The translations under genes and the position numbers were made by a program. The notes beneath the pieces are model-generated. The model saw only the letters and a program-made list of their open reading frames with translations, was not told where the DNA came from and searched no databases. A DNA stretch of 64,000 bases. It comes from Apiosordaria backusii (lineage: Eukaryota > Ascomycota > Sordariomycetes > Sordariales > Lasiosphaeriaceae). The DNA is taken from positions 1,426,001 to 1,490,000 of the forward strand of contig JAUKTV010000010.1 in assembly GCA_030549205.1 (NCBI GenBank). The letters are read 5' to 3'. Shown piece after piece: positions 9,999-19,075 of this stretch; the first letter of the stretch is position 1, and each line of letters begins with the position of its first letter.

Positions 9999-11594
9999 CG
10001 TTCGAAGCCTCAGTTAGAGAGAGGTTTCATATCTGAGACAACAAATGAGGTAATAGGGAGTGTGACTGTGATCTATAAATGCTACATGCAAAGGAAGGAA
10101 TATTCTATGCCACAGAACCATAAGGCAGCAGTTGTAGGAAACATCAAGAAAACACGCTCTGTGCCGTAGTATCACTCAAGCCACACACCTCTCCAGTTCA
10201 CTGACAACCTGCCTCTCAAACGCAACAGAAAGGGGGACCTGCTCAAGAGCTCCGTGCCCTTCTACACCAGACACCTGTCTTGCTCTCCTGTCAAAGTTGT
10301 TATGCAGACAGCGCTTAGTGGCTCGCCAATATATCTCACCCATTTGAGTGCGCAACATGTCACAGTATACGCCTTTGGCCTTTTGTCTGAAGTCGTCATC
10401 CGATGTACATCTTTCCCGCAGTGCCGGAAGAGACTTCCAAAGCCCTATTTGTATAATACAAGACCGCAAGAACAACGAGTGCCGATGGGATTTTGAGGAA
10501 TCTGCGTAAGGTAGACGGAGCTAAGTTTGTCTCGGAGAGCACTAGTCTGAGTACGTGTTCTGCAGTCAAGCCAGTTCTCAATACATGCAACTATGATAGA
10601 ACTGCTGGGTTTCCGAGGACTCATTTAATATACCGCGGCGTTCAATCTAATCTATTGATGTCTTTGGAAGGTGCCCACACTGACCGCCAGATGATAGATT
10701 TCTAGAGTGATAAAATAACCAGGAACATAGCAAAAGCGCTGCGATCTAAATCAAATCAAGGTTGTTAAGGATGGGTGATAGTAACCGGCCCAGTATACCA
10801 CTACTTCCTCCTAGCATATTGTACACAAGTGATAAACTGCTAACCTGTATTCACTCCACGCCTCCTTTTGACTCCTGTCTTTGGCCAGCTCTTCCCCCAA
10901 AACACTTCCCTCACTGGTCTCGCCTGCATAGCATTCTCTCTCCTCAAATGCGCCAGGGCAAATTGTCGTTGACGTAGGGCGGTAGGTATCTTGAAAACGT
11001 CACTTCTCGGTAAGAAAAGCCTTTTGTTCGATTGACCAGCAAACGTAGACTGGCGGCGCATCCTGTTTGCCGTTTTCTTGAATCAACAATGCAAGGGTGT
11101 CTTGATAGGCGTCACACCATGACCCGACGCCAAGGAGGTATGGGTTGTCCGTTTTGTTCTAAGGCGACGCCATTGATGAGTGTGAGGTGTTTCTCGATAG
11201 GTAGCTGAACTCTTCTTTGTCGTCAAAGTGTGTGCTTGGAACAAATTTTCCCTACCTACTTGGCCCAAGATCTTTTATGTTGCTAAACCGGACAAATCTC
11301 GATTCCAACCGGCATTACCTCACCTTGGCCAGTCGACCGGTAAGCGAAGACCAGTGGACCGGCAAGGAATGACCGATCGAGACCTCAACATAACTGGCCG
11401 CCTCACATTAGCGTGTTGAGGGGTTTTTCTAAATTTACCATATAGACCTTTCTACTTAACGTTTCTTTATGATACGGTAGATTTTGAGGGGGTGTCAACT
11501 GGGCTCATTAGATTGCTATCTAGTTCAGTACGTAGAAAGAAAGAAATGCTCAATATTCTGCACATCAACGCCCATCCCCGCTCGCCGGGCCCTG
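9999..11594. other. Gene-poor intergenic region
   Basis: About 1.6 kb between the NmrA-like promoter and the GNAT pseudogene. A 99-codon minus-strand frame at 10176-10475 has no ATG at its start and no recognised domain. I see no supported gene, transposon ends or RNA gene. Confidence 0.4.
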
Positions 11595-12848
11595 CTAGAT
11601 CATATTGCACCCAAAAGCGTTCCCCCTGGCTTTCGTCGTATGCTTCAGGGCTGCGAAAGTAACGCCCTCAGGATTCCTTTCGTCGCCTTCTACATGGAGA
11701 TCGGTGATGCACTCGTAGCCAACATGACGGAATAACTGGGCGCCCATGCTTGTAGCTAGAACTCCTTGGTCGACACCATCGATATCCGCAAGTTCAACAC
11801 CCCACTTTGCAATAGTTGAACCGTAACTACGTCTCCAATAGGCTGGATGCACTATAATGCGCTCCATTTCAGAGAGGCCGTCGAAATATCTGTGCTACTC
11901 TGTCAGAAGTCATGGCGTTTTGGGGCGGAGAGGGACAAGTATCGTTTCGTGTACGCACCTTTTTCCTGCCTTAACAGCGACATCCTCGAATGCCTTGGAG
12001 CGCTTTTGGTTAAGATCCTTGTAGTCATACTCTGGTATGTTCGGGTATGGGCCTGTTGGGCTGTAACATTAGAACGGTAAAGGGTTGAGAGCTGCACTTT
12101 AGCGCAGTGACAAGTATACCTGTTTCATTTTGATATTTCCCGATTCGGGGGGGCTGTGAGGTACAAGCGAAAGTGCCGGTGGCACGTATATAAAATGTAG
12201 GAGTCTACTATACCTTCAAAGAAAGCCCATTATGAAAATAGCTTAAATTTTAACGTTAAAAAGACCAAGTTATAGATCTTAAAGCAGCGATCTCAAATAT
12301 TATTTTGGTTTTTTATTTAAAAGCCTATAAGCTGAAAAAAATCAGTATAAAAGCTTGTATAATTTAGTATCAAATGTTACATAAGGTTCTCAAGGTTCTC
12401 AGAACAAACGGCTGTTTTCAAATCGAAAAATTTAGGTATAGCTTTCAAAAGAGATGGAAATAAAAGCTGGATTTTACGTATGTGCTACCGGCACTTTCGC
12501 TTGTACCTTACAGTATAGTCTCTAAACCCTAAGTCTAACAACCATAGGTGTCCCCGCTCCCGGTAGCGTCTAACCGTTGTGTACGGGTATAATTGTATCG
12601 GTTTTCGAAGACTTATTAGGGTCGTAGGCATCAACAGTAACGAGAGCAATACATTCGGGGTTTTTAATAAACTCAGCAACTTCCTGTCTAAACCAAGTGA
12701 TTGTGCTTTGGGGATACTGATTATGGGCTGTCTGTTCCTAGATGAACTGCTCTGAGTACCGAAAGCCTGCCGTGCAGACCACACCCAGTCGCAGAACGTC
12801 GTCAGGGGACGCAAGCCGGAGGCGTCCGAGGGAGGGTGGTCCAGCCAT
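11595..12848 (-). pseudogene. GNAT-family N-acetyltransferase pseudogene, split by an inverted-repeat element
   Basis: The frame begins at ATG 12848 with MAGPPSLGRLRLASPDD, a typical start for fungal GNAT proteins. The same frame is stopped by TAG at 12740-12738 (codon 37), 12572-12570 (codon 93) and 12524-12522 (codon 109), and after the inserted element by TGA at 12127-12125. All four fit single transitions of common codons (TGG or CAG to TAG, CGA to TGA). Between codon ~111 and the rest lies the 360-bp element at 12154-12513. After it come two normal-looking introns (12119-12061 and 11958-11890) and an intact C-terminal part with GPYPNIPEYDYKD, MERIIVHPAYWRRSYGS (acetyl-CoA loop) and LFRHVGYE. 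No full-length acetyltransferase can be made. Family assignment rests on the C-terminal GNAT motifs. Confidence 0.82.
12154..12513. mobile_element. MITE-like element with 47-bp terminal inverted repeats
   Basis: A 360-bp, A+T-rich, non-coding element flanked by inverted arms 12154-12200 and 12467-12513. The arms match at 40 of 47 positions, and six of the seven differences are transitions. A shared core is GTACAAGCGAAAGTGCCGGT (left arm, 12161-12180). The inside has no open frame and many runs of A and T. It interrupts the GNAT coding frame, which supports a real insertion. No clear target-site duplication is visible (left flank is a G run, right flank TATAG), so the exact ends or superfamily cannot be fixed. 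Confidence 0.75.
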
Positions 12849-13667
12849 TTTTTCAGTGCTGCAAAGTGTCAATGGCCATATCAAGGCGAGCGTTCACATT
12901 CTATAGGGTTGCCTTGCAGGGCTGTGAACGGCTATTGCCGAGCTGTTGCCTCCTGATTCGTTGTCTTGAGGTGCAGCTGCAGCCGGTCAAAACTTGCCGG
13001 TCGACTCACGTGTTCCACTACTGACCCTCTGTATCACTTGAATGCGCAAGCAAACCACCTGCAGGCTCGGTGACAAGTTTGTGCTGCTACCAGGTAGTCT
13101 CAGTAAGGTATCGTAAACCATCGCCATTAGGCTTTCATCCTCCAAGTTCAACAACCATATTTTGCTCTTGCCACACCTACTCCAATTCTTTATAGGTCAG
13201 AGTTTAAGTTTACCTAGTTACTTATTGAGTTTCGATTAGCGTTCAATCAATCGTTGATTTTCAGTTAGCAGAAATGTTATCGATCTTTGTCACAAGTGGC
13301 TGTATAAAGGTACTAGGTAGGCTCTGATCGCTGTTATTAAAGGAGTGTTAAGCTCTTCGCATGACTTCCCCAAATGAGGTATGCTGCTTGCCAGCCGCAC
13401 CCTCAAGGGCTGAAATCCATGGCCCTATCAGCGTGCCACAACCCTCACCTAGGTAGTGACTCATTGCCGATGTTCAGCCTTCATCTTTGGACAACAACTA
13501 AGCCCCCAGGCATATCTTTAAATCCTAATCTTTTCAAAGTCCAAGCAAAGACTTTACAAAGACTTCCCAAACTATCTATCAGGCCCAGAAACCCACAATT
13601 CTTCACCATCAAGTTACAACACCGACCTATCATCACAAAGAAACCAACACTTCACCACCTAATCACA
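12849..13667. other. Intergenic, upstream of the DUF4291 gene
   Basis: Between two divergent gene starts. It includes an open stretch in frame with the DUF4291 gene from ATG 13374, which I treat as leader because it has no family similarity. AGGTA/TACCT-type short motifs occur near 13190, 13310 and 13450. Confidence 0.4.
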
Positions 13668-14342
13668 ATGTCAACAACCCCAACCCAGCCAGAACCCACC
13701 CCCTCACCCATCCCGTACAAACAAATCCGCGCCCTCTTTGACTCCCAAACAATAACCCTCTACCAAGCCTACAACCCCACCATCGCCACCGCCGCCGTAA
13801 CCACCCAAAAGCTCAACGCCTCCCCCCTCTTCAAAACAACCCGCATGACCTGGATCAAGCCCTCCTGGGCCTGGATGCTCTACCGCTCCGGCTACTCCCA
13901 CAAAGACCCCAACCAATCCCGCATCCTCGCCCTGCGAATCAACCACTCCGACTTCCTCTGGCTCCTCTCCCAAGGCGTCGTCTCCCACCGCAACCCAGCC
14001 GACAAAGAGAGGGAAGGGGGTAAGAGGCTGACGGGAATAAGAATACAATGGGATCCGGAGCGCGACGTCAAGATGGAGAAGCTCGGGTACAGAAGCATCC
14101 AAATCGGGATACCCGGCGGGGAGATTTGTGAAAAGTGGCTGGGGATGATAATCAGGATTGAGGATGTTACTGATAAAGCGAGGGAGTTGAAGAGGGTGAT
14201 TGATGGGCGGCCGGGGGTTACGGTGGAGGAGCTGAAAGAAATGGGGTTGGTGCCGGAGGAGAGGGTTTTTGAGGTGGAGGATGAGGAGGTGAGGGGGAGG
14301 TTGGGGATGGATTGGCCTGATGGGGATATCTCGACTGAGTGA
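13668..14342 (+). CDS. DUF4291 family protein
   Basis: 224 residues from ATG 13668 to TGA 14342, intronless. The start is preceded by AATCACA, a good fungal context. An in-frame ATG at 13374 would add 98 residues with no family similarity, so it was not chosen. The core IRALFDSQTITLYQAYNPTI, TRMTWIKPSWAWMLYRSGY and RILALRI, then GIRIQWDPER and RSIQIGI, is the conserved pattern of DUF4291, a family found in bacteria and fungi whose biochemical role is unknown. The last ~60 residues are acidic. Confidence 0.88.
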   Translation: MSTTPTQPEPTPSPIPYKQIRALFDSQTITLYQAYNPTIATAAVTTQKLNASPLFKTTRMTWIKPSWAWMLYRSGYSHKDPNQSRILALRINHSDFLWLLSQGVVSHRNPADKEREGGKRLTGIRIQWDPERDVKMEKLGYRSIQIGIPGGEICEKWLGMIIRIEDVTDKARELKRVIDGRPGVTVEELKEMGLVPEERVFEVEDEEVRGRLGMDWPDGDISTE

Positions 14343-14457
14343 TTGGACTAGAGGGGAGAAAGTGGTATTGTGAAGTATTATATTAAAGACATAAATCATG
14401 AATGGTATATACTCTTCATCAGCCCAATTTGGCCCACAAGACACGAAAAAGAAAGGA

Positions 14458-15092
14458 CTACTTGAAGAGCTTCCCTGCCAAGCCACCAAGACCGGAGGTG
14501 ATCTTGTTCTCCTCCTCCTTCTTTGCGGCGATGGGGAAATCCTTGCCTGTGGCCTTTTGGTATCCGTCGCGGATGCTGTCGGCGATGAACTTGTCCTTGG
14601 CCTGCTCGGCGGCGGACTCGTTGGCCTGGGCACCGGCCTTGAAGACGTGCTCCTGGACGAGGTCGATAGCTAGTGCATTTGATTAGCATTCACGTGAGGA
14701 TCAGTACAATGAGGAAAATAGGCACCCTTGTCAAGAGAGTCCTCTTTCTTTTCGGACTCGGGACCACCGCCTACAACGCCGTGGAGCTTGTTGAGGAGGG
14801 CATCAGCACCGGACTGTTGTTGTTGGGGCTGTTGCTGGGCCGTGGTGGACTGGCCGGCAGCAGAGACGAGAGAGCCAAGCAGGCCGGAAGCACCACTGGT
14901 TTGTGTCTGTTGTGGCTGCTGCTGGGTAGTGGTAGTGGCAGGCTGGGTAGACTGGGCGGCAGCGGAGACAATAGAGCCAAGGAGACCACCGCTGGTCTGG
15001 GTCTGCTGTTGTTGTTGATGCTGCTGCTGGTGCTCCTGAACGGGCTGCTGAGTCTTGAGGGCCTCACCGGCGACCTTGTTGAGGAAGTCCAT
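14458..15092 (-). CDS. Small Gln-rich stress-associated-type protein
   Basis: Two exons, 15092-14726 and 14669-14458, giving 192 residues. It starts MDFLNKVAGEALK, followed by Gln-rich tracts alternating with two copies of a LLGS(I/L)VSAA.QST motif (GGLLGSIVSAAAQST and GLLGSLVSAAGQST). The second exon reads IDLVQEHVFKAG, NESAAEQAKDKFIADSIRD and YQKATGKDFPIAAK. By memory this resembles fungal proteins annotated as DNA-damage-responsive protein 48-like; that name is weak evidence of function. There is no signal peptide or membrane segment, so it is probably cytosolic and partly disordered. Confidence 0.82.
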
Positions 15093-15951
15093 TGTGTCTG
15101 GTTGGAGAGGGGTTGTTTTGTCTGGTTGGGAGATTCGGAGGGTGGTTTGGTTGCCAAAGTAAACAGAACTGGACACCGTCCGACTCTCGACTCTTATGTA
15201 CGTCTGACCTCCCCCAACGTTGAGGGATAAATGTCCCACTGCAAATGAGGGTGGGGATGCATCTCTTCAGCTGGAGTTGTCAAGATTCATGACTGCGGGG
15301 GCCAATGAACGAAGGATGGCTGGCTTGGCAAGAGGGACAGGCCCTTGGGTTGAGGCAGTGCTCTGCGTGTCTCTCATAGTTGGCCGGAAGGAGCCTGGGA
15401 CGATGCGGCTAGGGTGCGGGTATGGGATCGCATCATGGGGATACCGAGTGGCTTCAGTGGGTATTTCAGGCATGCATGGGTTTGTGTATGGACACAGTCT
15501 TGGTGATAACGGTGCCTCAATCTGAGAAGTCTATGAGTGCGGCCTCCTGCTGATCCCAAGATGCCGCCGTCGGTAGCTGATGATCTCGAAATAAGCTCAG
15601 GCACCAAGACCAGCTGCAAGCAAACCCGATCACTTGTCAACAGTCTGGACCCCTTGGCCTCTTGGACCCTGCATCTCCATCTTTCAGAGATGCGGGGTCA
15701 ATCTCATCTATGTGGCCCGTGCACCTGCCTGCCCATCCGCCGGGACTTGAATTGCGCGATCAGTGCGAAGAGGCTCCACTTTTTCTCCAACCTCCAACGA
15801 CAGGTGGAGTTTCGAGATCCGTCCCGTAAGCCGAACAACCCGCTCGCAGGCAGCCACAGCCGGCATATCCACACGCCTCCAGCACCTAGCACCAAAGCTT
15901 GCTTCATATAGCTTCATTTCGTTGTAACTACCGCAGACAACACCAGACACA
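15093..15951. other. Shared divergent promoter region
   Basis: 859 bp between the starts of the Gln-rich protein gene (-) and the Dap1 gene (+). It should hold both promoters. No supported coding sequence. Confidence 0.45.
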
Positions 15952-16548
15952 ATGGACTACGTTCAGCAGAGAGTAGCCCAAGAGGCAGCCAAGGCAGAGG
16001 GCGCCTCGGACACGTACGCAGTTCCCCCACCATCCCCCGCCTACCTAGACAAGTTAGCCAACAACACTGATTGCAACAGCTCATCCTCCTTCTTCACCCC
16101 CCTCAACATCATCATTCTCTTTCTCGTCCTCCACGCAACCTACCGCTTTCTCAGACCGCCTCCTCCCCCTGCCCTCCCCAAGGAGGAGCCCGCCATCGTC
16201 TTCCGCACCTTCACCCCGCGCACCCTCCTCCCCTACAATGGCGAGAACAACATGCCCGTCTACCTCGCCGTCAAGGGCCGCGTCTTCGACGTAACCCGTG
16301 GTCGGAACTTCTACGGCCCCGGTGGGCCCTACGCCAACTTTGCTGGTCGGGACGCCTCCCGCGGGTTGGCCAAAGGCAGCTTTGACGAGGACATGCTGAC
16401 TAAGGATCTGGACGGGCCGTTGGATACACTGAGTGATCTGACCAAGGATGAGCTGGAGGCGATGGCGGGGTGGGAGGAGAGGTTCATGGAGAAGTATCTT
16501 GTCGTTGGAAAGCTGGTTGCTGCTGGAGAGGAGGAGAAGGAAGAGTAA
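15952..16548 (+). CDS. dap1: Dap1/MAPR-type cytochrome b5-like heme-binding membrane protein
   Basis: 198 residues, ATG 15952 to TAA 16548, intronless. A single membrane segment near residues 49-64 (LNIIILFLVLHATYRF) is followed by a Pro-rich linker and a cytochrome b5-like fold from about residue 82: FTPRTLLPYNGENN, VYLAVKGRVFDVTRG, FYGPGGPYANFAGRDASRG and LAKGSFDEDML. This is the membrane-associated progesterone receptor (MAPR)/Dap1 pattern, including the conserved Tyr of YGPGGPY that helps bind heme. The yeast and animal members support sterol-synthesising cytochrome P450s in the ER; the same role here is inferred. Confidence 0.93.
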   Translation: MDYVQQRVAQEAAKAEGASDTYAVPPPSPAYLDKLANNTDCNSSSSFFTPLNIIILFLVLHATYRFLRPPPPPALPKEEPAIVFRTFTPRTLLPYNGENNMPVYLAVKGRVFDVTRGRNFYGPGGPYANFAGRDASRGLAKGSFDEDMLTKDLDGPLDTLSDLTKDELEAMAGWEERFMEKYLVVGKLVAAGEEEKEE

Positions 16549-16941
16549 GACTTGATCAACAGCAACCCCTATTCCTCCGTTCATGTGGCCTCCTGTCTAG
16601 GTACCTCTGGAGAATTGCCTCTACTTGGGCTTGCAGAAAAAGCAATATCAAAATACATTCAGGGAGTCCGATTGGCGGAAATATTCACCACATGTTCCAG
16701 AGACAACAAGAAACCCAGGTACCGAACATTAGGTACTGTTAAAAGAAGAGTAATTGATTGAAGGCAAACAGCGACTCAACTAAACTTAAACCCAAACTCC
16801 GACTAAGGTAGGTAAGAACTCAACGCACTACCAAAACCGCTAATCTCGTCCCTGCTTAGGTACCACAGTTACCACCTAGCACCAAAAACAAGCTTCTGCC
16901 ATTCAAGAAGGGAGAGACACCCGTGGAAAGACCGGCCGAGG
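16549..16941. other. Intergenic, convergent 3' ends
   Basis: Contains several AGGTAC/GGTAGGTA-type motifs (near 16600, 16730, 16805 and 16857). No gene seen. Confidence 0.4.
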
Positions 16942-17559
16942 TTAAGGCTTGTCCCGCCAAAAGAGCTTCTGGACACGCTTAGGCTGTTGATTGTATGGAC
17001 ACTGCTCCCTCACACCATTCTTAGACTTATCCTTGAAGTACCTCCTAGCAGCGCGTATGTCGTCACAGAAACGATCGAAGATTTGGAACTCAAAATCATT
17101 AACAAGGCTCTGCGCTCCCCCGGAACCTCTTGTAAACGCGCCAAATCTACTATTGCACCGATCCTTCAAGTCAACGTAATCAGCGCAAAATCGCTCCTGG
17201 CGAGTGGACAAGTATTCCCTTATTCTGGCTTCGACTTCCGCCGTAAGGGTGTCTATCTTTTTCTTCTTTCTAGTCTTGTCGGGTGTGTTGTCGCGAGTTG
17301 ATTTCCAATCTTCTATAATTCCTTTTTCTTCGAGTTTCTGGGTCACGTGGGGCCAGCAGGGGAGGGGGATTGCGATCTCGATGGAAAATTCGTCCAAGCA
17401 TGGATATGACGTGCCGTAACCGCCGTAACGTCTCGATTGGAAGATTGCAGGGGCGCATATCCAGACACAGGTTGGGTGGTTATCGTGACAATTTGCATCT
17501 TTACACACAGGCTTGCCGTCGATCAGACCCTCGTAGAAGACTTCAACAAAGGTGCACAT
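16942..17559 (-). CDS. Unrecognised 205-aa protein
   Basis: Open frame from ATG 17559 to TAA 16942 with no intron needed. I do not recognise a family. The N-terminal ~45 residues carry spaced Cys and His (CKDANCHDNHPTCVWIC), which could bind metal or form disulphides. A basic run KTRKKKKIDTL lies in the middle, followed by a charged, probably helical part (AEVEARIREYLSTR, DDIRAARRYFKDKSK). There is no signal peptide or membrane segment. It ends in a basic tail. Whether it is expressed cannot be judged from sequence alone. Confidence 0.55.
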   Translation of the reverse strand: MCTFVEVFYEGLIDGKPVCKDANCHDNHPTCVWICAPAIFQSRRYGGYGTSYPCLDEFSIEIAIPLPCWPHVTQKLEEKGIIEDWKSTRDNTPDKTRKKKKIDTLTAEVEARIREYLSTRQERFCADYVDLKDRCNSRFGAFTRGSGGAQSLVNDFEFQIFDRFCDDIRAARRYFKDKSKNGVREQCPYNQQPKRVQKLFWRDKP

Positions 17560-18518
17560 GGTCGTGTCTGAGAGAGGAATGGCTGATGGAATAAGATAGG
17601 TGTTGCCGAATCATAAGCCGGATGTTGTGGGGAGTCTTGACGAGAGTCGAGTGTGTGTTAACGTTTAGTAAAGTGTCTCAATTGAGAAATGCCGGCAGTT
17701 ACAAATGGTTGAGCGACGAAATATAGGGTAATCAACAAAGTGTCTCTACTCAAATGCTCAAGCTAAGCCCAACGTGTCGGTACTCACACATATAACCACT
17801 CGCGCTGTAGTTTCACCCATTAGCTCTGTTAATTTTGGCACCTGAAACAATGCGTTGTGTTGCGGTGTAATATGATGCAATGCCGTACCAGTATGATACC
17901 TTGCGGTTTCAAAGAGTGAGAGTGAAATCAGTTAAAGCCGATAAGGTTTCTGCTTCCTATCATCCTAAGTGGTGAAGATTTTCCCACGCCTCAACTAGTG
18001 TCAGTAGCGAGAATGCACACTTGGTAATGAGATGAAATGGTCACTCTTCGATCCATATGCATTCAAAACTCAGAAATTACCAACAGACTTGGGTTAAATC
18101 GTTGTAGAATGCGTGCCAGAGGCCGCATTCAGTTCATCTCAGTTAGCTGCCAGTTGGAATGGATGCTATCTACTCCCGAGCCCCTACTTACCCCTTTGTT
18201 TCCACGTTACATCACACAAGCTTGTTCAAATGCGTTTGCAGACTTCGGGCAATACCCTTATACGCAGCAATCAAAGAGCTTACTCGTAAAGTTAACCTTT
18301 TCATACTAATAAGTCTGGCCACTGCAGGTTATCGGGACACAGGTACCTACCTAGCATTCGTTAATCATTACCATCACTCTTTTCGAAAGAAAGTTATCAA
18401 GACTTCTAATCAGTTTACATTTGTATATTGGAGATACCTTTTTACTTAGCTTAGAAGAGTTCTTTAGTTTCTCTTTTTATTACTAAGCATAACTGAAAGT
18501 CGGGAACCAACTACCTGG
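17560..18518. other. Gene-poor, A+T-richer region
   Basis: Start of a nearly 6-kb stretch without an intact gene. Only short frames are present and no repeat pair was found by eye. Confidence 0.4.
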
Positions 18519-19075
18519 TTAGCAAACCCAGGGCTCCATTAACTGAGTAGAACTAGCTTTGCATTTCATGCCTCTCGACCCAGAAAACCATTCCGAGTCG
18601 GAGTTCAGCAAATCTAACGAAGGAAGGGCTTGACCATTGGTTGCTGTGGGATTGCTAATTTCACTCCGGTTATCGGCTTCGCTTAAGTTTAGTAATTCTA
18701 AGGGAGGAAGAGGCTGATTCTCGCCTTAAGTGGCGTTATCTTGCCCATAGAAGTCCGCCCAGAATACCTGCCTCACCCTTAAAGGCTGACCCTCGACACC
18801 TACAATGCCTCTAAGACCAGTATCGGGACTATTATCAGCAAACAAATATTCTGCTTCCTCCATGTCTATACAGAATTGGAGAATAATCTAGTAGGTATTT
18901 AGATTTTCTCGGTTATCATAAGCTTGTTAGCTCTCCAACATGAAATCACCCCATAAACTGGAACATTGTCTTTTGATGGCCTCCCAGTCGTCCCAAAGCT
19001 TATCTTCTCTAGTCTAGAAGAATTTTCCTACCTTGTGAGTGCTCGAACCTCGTGCTTAAGAGTCGCTAACTTCAG
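18519..19075 (-). pseudogene. Degenerate coding relic, family not recognised
   Basis: One minus-strand frame keeps a protein-like composition over about 180 codons but is broken by in-frame stops. Readable parts in order are KLWDDWEAIKRQC, a stop, QAYDNRENLNTY, a TAG, IILQFCIDMEEAEYLFAD, GLRGIVGVEGQPL, VFWADFYGQDNAT, a TAA, ENQPLPPLELLNLSEADN and QALPSLDLLNSDSEWFSG, ending at TAA 18521-18519. The stops fit TGG or CAA decay by transition. The two related blocks LPPLELLN and LPSLDLLN suggest an internal repeat. Upstream, another frame reads ELKLATLKHEVRALTR, so a frameshift is likely too. It could be an old transposon protein or an accessory gene. Confidence 0.45.

Noticed and set aside
10176..10475. 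99-codon minus-strand frame, possibly joined to a frame at 10396-10590
   Set aside because: No ATG at its start, no domain, and joining the two needs an unsupported frameshift. A relic of a short-chain dehydrogenase was considered from a hydrophobic N-terminal-like stretch but there is no nucleotide-binding motif.
12154..12513. The inverted arms as a hairpin terminator or RNA gene
   Set aside because: The arms are 266 bp apart, the inside is non-coding A+T-rich DNA, and the unit interrupts a former exon, which fits a mobile element better.
13374..13667. 98-codon N-terminal extension of the DUF4291 protein
   Set aside because: No family similarity, and the ATG at 13668 has a better context and starts just before the conserved domain.
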